Source: CAVWSM01 sp963799425 (GTDB taxonomy: Bacteria; Actinomycetota; Actinomycetes; Jiangellales; Jiangellaceae). From it: a stretch of 64,000 nucleotides of DNA. The notes beneath the pieces were generated by a model, which did not search any database, was not told where the DNA came from, and saw nothing but the letters and a program-made list of their open reading frames with translations. The stretch spans positions 372,001 to 436,000 of the forward strand of contig CAWCXA010000012.1 in NCBI GenBank assembly GCA_963799425.1, read 5' to 3'. The translations under genes and the position numbers were made by a program. Position 1 is the stretch's first letter; each line of letters begins with the position of its first letter. Positions 52,850 to 61,337 of the stretch are shown here, piece after piece.

Positions 52850-54063
52850 CCTGGGTGGCAATACCGGACGGCTCGCTGTTTCCTCCGTCCAACCTGCCGT
52901 ACGGCATCTTCTCCAAGAGCAACCAAGACGCGGCGCGCGTCGGCATAGCCATCGGCGACCACGTACTCGACCTCGCCGCAGTGGCAGCCGCAACCGACCA
53001 TCAGCATGCCGCGGCCTTCGCGACCGGTTCGCTCAACGCGTTCCTCGCGCTCGGGCGCCCGGTCTGGTCGCAGACGCGGGCACGGGTGACCGAGCTGCTC
53101 ACCGACGAGACGCACCGCACGTCGGTCGAGCCGCACCTGCTGCCTCGCGACGCCGTACGACTGCACATGCCCTTCGAAGTCGGTGACTACGTCGACTTCT
53201 ACTCATCGCAGCACCACGCCGAGAACCTCAGCCGGATCCTGCGTCCCGAAAACCCTGCGCTGCCGGCCGCATGGCGGCACCTGCCGATCGGCTACCACGG
53301 GCGGGCGGGCACCGTCGTCGTGAGCGGCACCGACATCGTGCGTCCCAGTGGGCAGCGGAAGGCGCCGAACGAGTCGACACCGACCTACGGTCCGTCGCAA
53401 CGGCTCGACATCGAGGCCGAGGTGGGCTTCGTCGTGGGGACTCCGTCGCAGCTGGGCGAGCCGATCCACGTCGACGGCTTCGCCGAGCACGTGTTCGGCA
53501 TAGTGCTCGTCAATGACTGGTCGGCTCGCGACATCCAGGCCTTCGAGTACGTGCCGCTCGGCCCGTTCCTCGGAAAGTCGTTCGCCACATCTGTGTCCCC
53601 ATGGGTCGTGCCGCTCGACGCGCTCGCCGATGCCCGCGTATCTCCGCCGGCGCGCGACCCGGAACCGCTCCCCTATCTGCGCGACGCGCCCGGCGACCCG
53701 TGGGGCCTTGACCTGAACCTCGAGGTCACCTGGAACGGCACGGTCGTCTCGCGGCCGCCGTTCGCCGAGATGTACTGGACGCCGGCTCAGCAGCTTGCGC
53801 ACCTCACGGCCAACGGCGCATCAGTCCGCACCGGTGACCTTTACGCGTCAGGGACCGTGAGCGGCCCCGCCCGCGACCAGCGGGGGTCACTCATCGAGCT
53901 CGCGTGGAACGGCGCTGATCCCGTCCGCCTCGCCGACGGCGGCCCGCGGGCGTTCCTGGAAGACGGCGACACGGTGACGATCAGCGGTTGGGCGCCTGGC
54001 GTCGGCGGCGTACGCATCGGTCTGGGCGAGGTGACGGGCACCGTACGGTCGGCGCGCCGCTAG
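52846..54063 (+). CDS. fahA: Fumarylacetoacetase
   Basis: 405 residues. SLFPPSNLPYGIF at the N-terminus, then DYVDFYSSQHHAENLSRILRP, YHGRAGTVVVSGTDIVRP, the metal-binding EAEVGFVVG, and LVNDWSARDIQAFEYVPLGPFLGKSFATSVSPWVV. Full-length FAH hydrolysing fumarylacetoacetate to fumarate and acetoacetate, the last tyrosine-catabolic step. Co-translated with the preceding unknown protein. Confidence 0.95.
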   Translation: MTWVAIPDGSLFPPSNLPYGIFSKSNQDAARVGIAIGDHVLDLAAVAAATDHQHAAAFATGSLNAFLALGRPVWSQTRARVTELLTDETHRTSVEPHLLPRDAVRLHMPFEVGDYVDFYSSQHHAENLSRILRPENPALPAAWRHLPIGYHGRAGTVVVSGTDIVRPSGQRKAPNESTPTYGPSQRLDIEAEVGFVVGTPSQLGEPIHVDGFAEHVFGIVLVNDWSARDIQAFEYVPLGPFLGKSFATSVSPWVVPLDALADARVSPPARDPEPLPYLRDAPGDPWGLDLNLEVTWNGTVVSRPPFAEMYWTPAQQLAHLTANGASVRTGDLYASGTVSGPARDQRGSLIELAWNGADPVRLADGGPRAFLEDGDTVTISGWAPGVGGVRIGLGEVTGTVRSARR

Positions 54064-54096
54064 CCGAGCGGCCGGAGATGTGCCAGATTCAGAGGT

Positions 54097-54504
54097 ATGA
54101 ACTGGCTGGTACGCATAGGGCTCGGCTTGGTCGCCAACGCGCTCGCACTCATGATCGCCGCGGCGCTTTTTGGCAAGTTCGACATCAACGCAGGCTCCTT
54201 TTTCATCGCCGTCCTCCTCTTCACGGTGATCATGCTTGTGCTCAAGCCGCTCGCGACGAGCGTGAGCAAGCGCTATGCACACGGGCTGACCGCGGTCGTG
54301 GGCCTGTTCACGACGTGGGCCGGGCTGCTGCTCACGGATGTCCTCAGCGACGGGGTGCAGATCGAAGGCGTCTTCACCTGGGTGGCATCGACCGTCATCG
54401 TCTGGCTCGCGTTGCTCGCATGGGACGTCTTCGACGACCGTGTGGAGGCCGAGGTGCACAAGCGCGTCGGCGGCTCGTCGGGGAGCAAGCCGGTCAGCAG
54501 CTGA
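54097..54504 (+). CDS. Four-span phage-holin-superfamily-IV-like membrane protein
   Basis: 135 residues with four hydrophobic segments (LVANALALMIAAALFG, FFIAVLLFTVIMLVLKPLA, LTAVVGLFTTWAGLLL, TWVASTVIVWLALLAWDVF) and a charged tail. Matches the small PF04020-like family common in actinobacterial chromosomes; there is no phage context. Function unknown. Confidence 0.78.
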   Translation: MNWLVRIGLGLVANALALMIAAALFGKFDINAGSFFIAVLLFTVIMLVLKPLATSVSKRYAHGLTAVVGLFTTWAGLLLTDVLSDGVQIEGVFTWVASTVIVWLALLAWDVFDDRVEAEVHKRVGGSSGSKPVSS

Positions 54505-54594
54505 CCGCTCGACACGTGGCGGAGTTGCGCCATGGCGCGACTCCGCCAGCGCAGGGTGTTCCACCGGATGCCGTCGCGTCGGTAGACCCTGCAC

Positions 54595-57500
54595 ATGCCT
54601 TTCACTGCGCAGTCCGGCCGCAGGCGCCGGCAACTCCTCTCAGCGGCCACCGCGGTGCCGCTGCTCGCGGCCGGCCTCGCCGTGCAGCAGAGCCCAGCAG
54701 CGGCAACCGAGCCGCCAGCGGGCGCACCGTCCGCCCAGTCCACCGAATCCCACGCCGTCACGCTGGTCACGGGCGACGTGGTCAACGTGACCACGCTTGC
54801 CGACGGCAGCCAGACAGCCGAGGTCACTCGCCCTGACGACGCCGTCGGCGGGGTGCACCTGCGAGAGATCAAGGGCGACCTCTATGTGCTCCCCGACGAG
54901 GCGATGCCGCTGATCACCGCTGACAAGCTCGACCGGCAGCTGTTCAACGTCACCGACCTCATCGAGATGGGTTACGACGACGCGCAGTCCGACGGCGTGC
55001 CGCTGATCGCGACCTACACGCCCGCCATGGCCCGAGCGGTCACCCCGCCCGCGCCCGAGGGCAGCGAGCTGGTGCGCACGCTCGGCGCCGTCGGTGGAGC
55101 GGCGCTGGAGGCCGACAAGGAGCAGGCCCGCGACTTCTGGGACACGGTGGCGCCGGAGGGCGCGACGTCGCTGAGCGGCGGCGTGGACAAGCTGTGGCTC
55201 GACGGCCGCGTACAGATCAACCTCAAGGAGAGCGTGCCGCAGATCGGCGCGCCGACCGCGTGGGCCGCCGGCTATGACGGCGCCGGCGTGAAGGTTGCCG
55301 TGCTCGACAGCGGCATCGATGCCACCCACCCCGACCTGGTCGACCAGATCGACGACAAGGTTAGCTTCGTGCCCGGTGAAGACACCTCGGACGTCAATGG
55401 GCACGGCACCCACGTGGCCTCGACGATCGTGGGCACCGGCCTCGCGTCCGACGGCGACTACACGGGTGTGGCGCCCGGTGCCGATCTCATCGTCGGCAAG
55501 GTGCTCGGCAACGACGGCTTCGGCGCCGACTCGTGGGTGCTGGCCGGCATGGAGTGGGCCGCCCAGTCCGGCGCCGACATCGTCAGCATGAGCCTTGGCG
55601 ACTCGACGCTGTCCGACGGCTCAGACCCGATGTCGATGGCTGTGGACGCGCTGTCGGCGCAGTACGGCACGCTGTTCGTCATCGCCGCCGGCAACGCCGG
55701 CCCCGAGTCCATCGGCGCTCCCGGTGCCGCCGCGACTGCGCTGACCGTCGGTGCCGTCGACAAGCAAGACAGCCTGGCATGGTTCTCCAGCACTGGGCCG
55801 CTCACCGGGACTGGCGCCATCAAGCCGGACATCTCCGCTCCCGGCGTTGCCATCACCGCTGCCCGATCGCAGCAGATGACCAGCGGCGAGGGGATGTACC
55901 GGACGATCGACGGCACCTCGATGGCGACACCGCACGTATCGGGCGCCGCGGCCATCCTGGCGCAACGACACCCTGAGTGGACCGGCCAGCAGCTCAAGGA
56001 CGCGCTGATGAGCAGCAGCAAGGGGCTGGCGGATTTCTACACGCCGTACGAGGTGGGCACCGGCCGCGTCGACGTCGCTGCAGCGGTCACAAACTCGGTG
56101 CAGGCCACCGGTTCGGCGTTCTTCGGTAACTTCACCTGGCCGCACGATGCAGGCGACGTCCCGGTGGACAAGGCCGTTACCTTCACCAACTCGGGCGACG
56201 CCGACGTGACCCTCAACCTGGCGCTCTCGGGGGCCGGGCCGTTCTCCCTCAGCGCCAACTCGGTCACCGTGCCGGCTGGCGGCAGCGCCGATGTCACCCT
56301 GACCGGCGATCCTGCTGCGGCACCGGCAGGCGCACGCAGCACGGCCTACCTCATCGGCACCGATGCGGCCACCGGCACGGCATTGACGCGCACGTCCCTG
56401 GCGCTCATCAAGGAGGCGGAGCGCTACGACCTCAACATCAAGCTGATCGACCGGGCGGGCAACCCGGGCAAGGCATGGGTGGTGGTCAACGAGTCCACTG
56501 ACTTCTGGCCCTACGTGCTCGAGGTCGATGGCGAAGCCACGCTGCGGCTGCCACCGGGCACCTACACCGTTGAGTCTGCCCTTGATGGACCCGGTGAGAA
56601 GGCTGACGCCCTGGGTCTCACCGTGCTGGTGGAGCCGGAAGTCGCACTCAACACGTCGACCGACGTCGTGCTCGACGCCCGCAAGGCCCGCCGGCTCGAC
56701 ACGACCGCCCCGCAGCGCACCGAGGACCGGCAGCGCAAGATCGACTTCCAGGTCGACTACGCCAACGGTGGCTCCTACCGCAGCGCGTACCAGATACCGG
56801 TGAAGTACGACGACCTGTACGTCACGCCGACGACGCCGGTCAGCACGGGCTCGTTCGAGCTGGCCACCCGGTGGCGCAAGGGCGAGCCGATGCTCGACCT
56901 GCGCGCGTTCGGCGTGCTGCCGATCGAGGCGACGGTGCAGCCGGGCAGCACACTCACGACCGGCTGGGACACCCTCAAGACTGTTTATGCGGGCACCGGT
57001 GCAGCTGGCGACTACGCCGGTCTCGACGCCGCCGGCAAGGCAGTGATCGTGATCCGCAGCGACGCGGTGTCGGCAACCGACCGCGCGGCGGCCGCGGCAG
57101 CGGCCGGCGCCAAGCTGCTGATCGTCGTCCACGACGGCGTCGGATGGCTCAACGAGTATGTCGGCGAGTCGTCGATCCCGGTCGCCTCGGTGCACCGCGA
57201 CGCCGGCGCGCAACTGGTCAAGCTGGCGCAAACCAGCTGGTTCCGGTTGAGCGCCAAGCAGACGCCGTACGCGAACTACATCTTCGACCTCACCAAAAAC
57301 TACGCCGGCCAGGTGCCCGATACGGCGTTGACCTACAAGCCGAGTCACCGCGACCTGGCCCGGATCGACGCGAGGTACCACGCCGTCACCGACGGCGAGG
57401 GCGGCGGCTACCGCTACGACATGACCTTCACGCCGTCTCTCGGGTTCTTTGAGCGGGAATGGCACCCGGGGACCCGCACCGAGTGGGTGACACCCCAGCA

Positions 57501-58284
57501 GGTATGGCACGAGTCCCACAACCAGCGGGACTGGACGGACACGGCGAATCGCAACTCGTACAGCAAGGGCAGCACCACACGGCTCGACTGGTTCAAGCCG
57601 GCGGTGCACCCGTCGTTCGGTGATGCATTCGCCGTCCGCAACAGCCGTTGGCAGGACTACCTGACGCTCAACGTGCAGGCGTGGACGGCCTCGGGCTCCG
57701 CGCTGGACCACGGCGGCAACCTGGAGTGGGGGTCGGTGCCCACCAACATGAAGCTCTACCAGGGCGACACTTTGATCAAGGAGAACAAGTTCAGCTCGGA
57801 CATGCAGTTCGTCGACGTGCCGTCAGGGACGTTGCCATACCACCTGGTGCTCGATGCCTCGCGACCAGCGGATCCCTGGCGGTTGTCCACCCGGACGCAC
57901 ACCGAGTGGGACTTCGTGTCCGGGACGACGTCCGGGGACAATTTCGACCCGCTGGCGCTGCTGGAGCTCGACTACGACCTGGAGACCGACCTCCGTGGTG
58001 ACGTCAAGTCCGGCAGCACTCAGCAGATCAGACTGACGGCAGGTCCGCAGGCTGGCGGCGGACCTGCCGTCGGCACGGTCACTTCGGGCTCGCTCGACGT
58101 GTCGTACGACGACGGCGCCACCTGGCAGAAGGTGACGCTCAAGAAGCAGGGCGACGGCCAGTGGCAGGGCAACCTCAAGCTGCCGAAGCAGCCAGGTGGG
58201 TTCATTTCGGTGCGCGCCAGCGCCGAGACGGGCGCCGGCTGGAGCATCAGCCAGGAGATCATCAGGGCGTACGGCCTCCGATGA
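54595..58284 (+). CDS. Large secreted subtilisin-like serine protease (S8)
   Basis: 1229 residues. N-terminus GRRRRQLLSAATAVPLLAAGLA is a signal peptide, possibly twin-arginine type, with cleavage near SPAAATEP. A ~170-residue propeptide-like region precedes the catalytic domain: Asp238 (VAVLDSGIDATHPDL), His270 (NGHGTHVAS), oxyanion Asn in VIAAGNAGPES, and Ser442 (GTSMATPHVSGAAA). Then a beta-sandwich with VPAGGSADVTLTG, a PA-like segment near residue 820 (VIVIRSDAVSATDRAAAA), and a long C-terminal region of unknown fold. Extracellular proteolysis; similar to Streptomyces multi-domain subtilases. Followed by a terminator hairpin. Confidence 0.93.
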   Translation: MPFTAQSGRRRRQLLSAATAVPLLAAGLAVQQSPAAATEPPAGAPSAQSTESHAVTLVTGDVVNVTTLADGSQTAEVTRPDDAVGGVHLREIKGDLYVLPDEAMPLITADKLDRQLFNVTDLIEMGYDDAQSDGVPLIATYTPAMARAVTPPAPEGSELVRTLGAVGGAALEADKEQARDFWDTVAPEGATSLSGGVDKLWLDGRVQINLKESVPQIGAPTAWAAGYDGAGVKVAVLDSGIDATHPDLVDQIDDKVSFVPGEDTSDVNGHGTHVASTIVGTGLASDGDYTGVAPGADLIVGKVLGNDGFGADSWVLAGMEWAAQSGADIVSMSLGDSTLSDGSDPMSMAVDALSAQYGTLFVIAAGNAGPESIGAPGAAATALTVGAVDKQDSLAWFSSTGPLTGTGAIKPDISAPGVAITAARSQQMTSGEGMYRTIDGTSMATPHVSGAAAILAQRHPEWTGQQLKDALMSSSKGLADFYTPYEVGTGRVDVAAAVTNSVQATGSAFFGNFTWPHDAGDVPVDKAVTFTNSGDADVTLNLALSGAGPFSLSANSVTVPAGGSADVTLTGDPAAAPAGARSTAYLIGTDAATGTALTRTSLALIKEAERYDLNIKLIDRAGNPGKAWVVVNESTDFWPYVLEVDGEATLRLPPGTYTVESALDGPGEKADALGLTVLVEPEVALNTSTDVVLDARKARRLDTTAPQRTEDRQRKIDFQVDYANGGSYRSAYQIPVKYDDLYVTPTTPVSTGSFELATRWRKGEPMLDLRAFGVLPIEATVQPGSTLTTGWDTLKTVYAGTGAAGDYAGLDAAGKAVIVIRSDAVSATDRAAAAAAAGAKLLIVVHDGVGWLNEYVGESSIPVASVHRDAGAQLVKLAQTSWFRLSAKQTPYANYIFDLTKNYAGQVPDTALTYKPSHRDLARIDARYHAVTDGEGGGYRYDMTFTPSLGFFEREWHPGTRTEWVTPQQVWHESHNQRDWTDTANRNSYSKGSTTRLDWFKPAVHPSFGDAFAVRNSRWQDYLTLNVQAWTASGSALDHGGNLEWGSVPTNMKLYQGDTLIKENKFSSDMQFVDVPSGTLPYHLVLDASRPADPWRLSTRTHTEWDFVSGTTSGDNFDPLALLELDYDLETDLRGDVKSGSTQQIRLTAGPQAGGGPAVGTVTSGSLDVSYDDGATWQKVTLKKQGDGQWQGNLKLPKQPGGFISVRASAETGAGWSISQEIIRAYGLR

Positions 58285-58294
58285 GTCTGCTCCG

Positions 58295-58326
58295 CGAGCC
58301 CCGGGGAGGCGACTTCCCGGGGCTCG
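58295..58326 (+). terminator. Hairpin after the subtilase gene
   Basis: CGAGCCCCGGG (58295-58305) pairs exactly with CCCGGGGCTCG (58316-58326), ten-base loop, 11 bp beyond the stop codon, with a C/T-rich flank but no U-run. Confidence 0.75.
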
Positions 58327-58400
58327 TCCCCGCTCTTCCTGAGCTGCCCGTCTCGCGGATACCATCCCCGCGGCGGGTGACGGGGAGAAGGCGGTGGCCG

Positions 58401-59381
58401 ATGCTCGACGCACTGGGTCTCAGCCCGGACGAGGAGGCGGTCTACCGCGCCCTCATTGGTCGAACATCAGCGAGCGCGCCCGAGCTCACAGCCGTGCTGG
58501 GCCTGGCCGAGCCGCAGGTTACGGCCGCGCTGGACCGCCTTGCGGAGTGCGGCGCCGCGATCCAGACTCCGAACGGCTTCGTCGGTGCCCCACCCGCAAT
58601 GGCGCTCGGTGCACTTATCACCGAGAGACGCGATGCCCTACGCATGGCGGAGCTGGCGCTCGCCACCCTGGCCGAAGAACATCGGGCCGCTGCCACTGGT
58701 CGCAGCATCGGTGAGCTCATCGAGGTCGTGACGGGCGTCGATGCCATCCGGCACCGCTACCTCCAGGTGCAGAAGGCGGCTCGCACTGAGATTCGTACGT
58801 TCGTGACGGCGCCCTTCGTTGCAGTGCCTCCGAGCGAGAACACTGCGGAGACCGCGGCCGTCGACCGAGGCGTGAGTTTTCGCGTCGTACTGGAACGGAG
58901 TGTCCTGGCCGAACCGGGAGGTGTGCAGGAATCGATCGACGCACTGCTCAACGGCGTTCAGGTGCGGGTCGTCGAGTCCCTGCCAATGAAGCTGATGCTG
59001 GCCGACGACGACCTGGCACTTGTGCCACTGGCAGTGGGCGCTGGCGACGAGCCAGGCGCCGTGCTGCTGCAGCGCAGCGGCCTGCTCGCGGGGCTGGAAG
59101 CGCTCTTCGAGACTGTGTGGCAGCACGCCTATCCGCTCGATGCAACGAAACTGACAGACGGGGGTGAGGCGGCCATCGAGTCGGCGGCCGACGGCCCCAA
59201 CGATCTGGACCGGAAGATCCTTGCGCTGCTCCTGAGCGGGCTGACGGACGCCGCCGTCGCAGCCAACCTCGGTCTGTCTCTGCGCACGTTGCAACGGCGG
59301 CTGCGCCATCTGATGGATCTCACCGGCGCGGAAACCCGCATGCAGCTCGGCTGGCACGCCGCTCGGGAGGACTGGGCCTGA
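58401..59381 (+). CDS. TrmB-like/LuxR-type HTH regulator
   Basis: 326 residues from ATG 58401. N-terminal winged helix LGLSPDEEAVYRALIGRTSASAPELTAVLGLAEPQVTAALDRLAECG is TrmB-like; a middle phospholipase-D-like sensor domain (GVDAIRHRYLQVQKAARTEIRTFVTAP, FRVVLERSVL) follows; a C-terminal LuxR-type helix-turn-helix (DRKILALLLSGLTDAAVAANLGLSLRTLQRRLRHLM) ends it. This three-part layout is common in Streptomyces regulators that neighbour secreted subtilases, so the upstream protease gene is a candidate target. Confidence 0.88.
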   Translation: MLDALGLSPDEEAVYRALIGRTSASAPELTAVLGLAEPQVTAALDRLAECGAAIQTPNGFVGAPPAMALGALITERRDALRMAELALATLAEEHRAAATGRSIGELIEVVTGVDAIRHRYLQVQKAARTEIRTFVTAPFVAVPPSENTAETAAVDRGVSFRVVLERSVLAEPGGVQESIDALLNGVQVRVVESLPMKLMLADDDLALVPLAVGAGDEPGAVLLQRSGLLAGLEALFETVWQHAYPLDATKLTDGGEAAIESAADGPNDLDRKILALLLSGLTDAAVAANLGLSLRTLQRRLRHLMDLTGAETRMQLGWHAAREDWA

Positions 59382-59384
59382 GCG

Positions 59385-60770
59385 TCAGGGCCGCAGGTCG
59401 AAAACCCGGCCAGGGTTGAGGATGTGCCGCGGGTCGAGCGCGTCCTTGACGGCGCGGTGGACGCCGAGCGAGACCGGGCCGAGCTCGCGGGCCAGCCAGT
59501 CTTTCTTGAGCACGCCGACGCCGTGCTCGCCGGTGATGGTGCCGCCCAGATCGAGCCCGACGCCCATGACGCGGCCAAAGGCGTCCTGGGCACGCTGCAC
59601 CTGGTCGGCATTGTTGGGGTCGAACACCACGGTCGGATGCATGTTGCCATCGCCGGCATGGCCGACCACGCCGATCGTGAGATCCACATCTGCGGCGATC
59701 TTCTCGACGCTCTCGAAGAGCTCGGCGAGCCGGGTGCGCGGCACGCAGACGTCGTCGATGAGCGTGGCACCCATCGGCTCGAAGGCCAGCAGGACGCTGC
59801 GCCGCGCAGCGAGCAGCAGCTCGCCCTCGGCGGCGTCGTCGGCCTCCACCACTTCGCTCGCGCCGGCGGCCCGGAAGCACTCCGCGATCGACGAGATCTC
59901 GGCGCGTGCCGCGTCGCCGCCCAGGTCGCTCTGCGCAATCAGCATGGCGGCCGCGTCTTCCGGCATGCCGAAGTCGCGCCACGCATTGACCGCTCGTAGG
60001 CACGCGCGGTCCATCACCTCTAGCAGGCTTGGTACGGCTCCGCCGGCGATGATCGCGGTGACCGCCTCCGCGGCCGCGGCGGCGGTGGGGAACATCGCGG
60101 CAACCGTACGCGGCTCTTGGGCCGTCGGACGCAAGGCGAGCGTGGCCTCGGTGATGACGCCGAGTGTTCCCTCGCTGCCGACGAAGAGCTTCGTGAGGTC
60201 GTACCCCGCAACGCCCTTGACCGTGCGTCGCCCAGTGCGCAGCACCTCACCGGAGGCCAGGACGACCTCGAGCCCGAGTACGTAGTCGGTCGTCACGCCG
60301 TACTTCACGCAGCACAGCCCACCGGAGTTGGTCGAGAGATTGCCGCCGATCGAGCAGAACTCCCATGACGATGGGTCGGGCGGGTAGAACAGCCCATGCT
60401 CCGCCACGGCTCGGGACAGGACGGCGTTGAACACGCCCGGCTGCACGACGACGATGCGGTTGGCCGGGTCGATCTCGAGGACCGCGTCCATCTTCTCCAG
60501 CGCGAGCACGATGCAGCCGTCAAGTGCGTTAGCCGCGCCGGACAGCCCGCTGCGGGCACCCTGTGGCACCACTGGCACGTCGTACGCGGAAGCCGTGCGC
60601 AGCACGTGCTGCACCTGCTCGGTGGTCCGAGCGCGCACAACCGCCGCAGGCTGCCCGGCCGGGCAGAACAGCGCTCTGTCGTGCCGGTAGGGCTCCATCA
60701 CGTCGGGGTCGGTGAGGACGACCTCATCCGGGAGCCCGGCCCGCAGCGCGGCGATCAAGTCCGATGTCAC
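59385..60770 (-). CDS. FAD-linked (S)-2-hydroxy-acid oxidase, GlcD type
   Basis: 461 residues using GTG 60770 (VTSDLIAALRAGLP); GTG 60779 is an alternative. FAD_binding_4 domain with VVPQGARSGLSGAANALDGCIVL, SSWEFCSIGGNLSTNSGGLCCVKYG, and VGSEGTLGVITEATLAL; C-terminal FAD-oxidase domain with GVVGHAGDGNMHPTVVFDP and GEHGVGVLKKDWLARE carrying the metal-binding histidines. Oxidises glycolate or D-lactate-like substrates; no GlcE/GlcF partner nearby, so a single-subunit D-lactate dehydrogenase-type enzyme is likely. Confidence 0.9.
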   Translation of the reverse strand: MTSDLIAALRAGLPDEVVLTDPDVMEPYRHDRALFCPAGQPAAVVRARTTEQVQHVLRTASAYDVPVVPQGARSGLSGAANALDGCIVLALEKMDAVLEIDPANRIVVVQPGVFNAVLSRAVAEHGLFYPPDPSSWEFCSIGGNLSTNSGGLCCVKYGVTTDYVLGLEVVLASGEVLRTGRRTVKGVAGYDLTKLFVGSEGTLGVITEATLALRPTAQEPRTVAAMFPTAAAAAEAVTAIIAGGAVPSLLEVMDRACLRAVNAWRDFGMPEDAAAMLIAQSDLGGDAARAEISSIAECFRAAGASEVVEADDAAEGELLLAARRSVLLAFEPMGATLIDDVCVPRTRLAELFESVEKIAADVDLTIGVVGHAGDGNMHPTVVFDPNNADQVQRAQDAFGRVMGVGLDLGGTITGEHGVGVLKKDWLARELGPVSLGVHRAVKDALDPRHILNPGRVFDLRP

Positions 60771-60830
60771 GTCCCACACGGTATGCCTTGCGGCTTCGCC
60801 GCAACCCGCCGCACCTGACAGGCTCGTGGC

Positions 60831-61337
60831 GTGGTCCGCTTGCACGTCGTCACCTGGCCGTCGGCCGAGGCGCGCTTGGCGTTGGCGGCGCTGGCACGCC
60901 CACCTACGCCCGGTGTGGTCTGGGCCTCACCCGAGCTGTTGATGGTCAAGCTGCGACCGCTGGGACACGTGCCGGAAGAGCTCTGGGCTCCGCTCGAGGA
61001 CTCGCTTGTCGCGGCGCTCGACGGCGTACCAGCGGCGCGGTGCATCCTCGGACCAACGACGCGGCGATGGTCTGAGGCGTTGATCGCGCCCGTGACCGGT
61101 TTGGACGATCTGGCCGCCGAGGTGTTCGAGGCGACCGAGCCGCTCGTGCCGGTCACGCACCCGCAGCCCTTCCAGGCAAACGTCGTGCTTGCCCGTGGCA
61201 ACGTGCCACGCGAACTCGCCGGAGCGAGATTGGACGCGGCGTGGACGGCGACGTCGGTCGCGGTGGTCGCGGACCGATCATCACCTCGTGGTCCGCGGTT
61301 CGAGGAGGTGGCGATGGTCCCGCTGGTCGCGGCCTAG
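60831..61337 (+). CDS. 2'-5' RNA ligase-like (2H phosphoesterase) protein, motifs degenerate
   Basis: 168 residues with the LigT-type layout: LHVVTWPSAEARLALAAL, LLMVKLRPLGHVPEE, FQANVVLARGNVP. In active 2H enzymes the second and third regions carry HxT; here they read MVK (MVKLRPLG) and NVV (NVVLAR), so both catalytic histidines and threonines are absent. Probably a non-enzymatic ligand or RNA-binding relative. Converges with hppD with a 4-bp overlap of stops. Confidence 0.72.
   Translation: MVRLHVVTWPSAEARLALAALARPPTPGVVWASPELLMVKLRPLGHVPEELWAPLEDSLVAALDGVPAARCILGPTTRRWSEALIAPVTGLDDLAAEVFEATEPLVPVTHPQPFQANVVLARGNVPRELAGARLDAAWTATSVAVVADRSSPRGPRFEEVAMVPLVAA

Noticed and set aside
54097..54504. 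Prophage remnant, because of the holin-like protein
   Set aside because: No other phage gene, integrase or att site nearby; this holin-superfamily gene is a common chromosomal gene in actinobacteria.
55621..57711. 696-codon minus-strand open frame inside the subtilase
   Set aside because: The plus strand encodes a full catalytic triad protease; the antisense frame is Arg/Val/Gly-rich with no motif.
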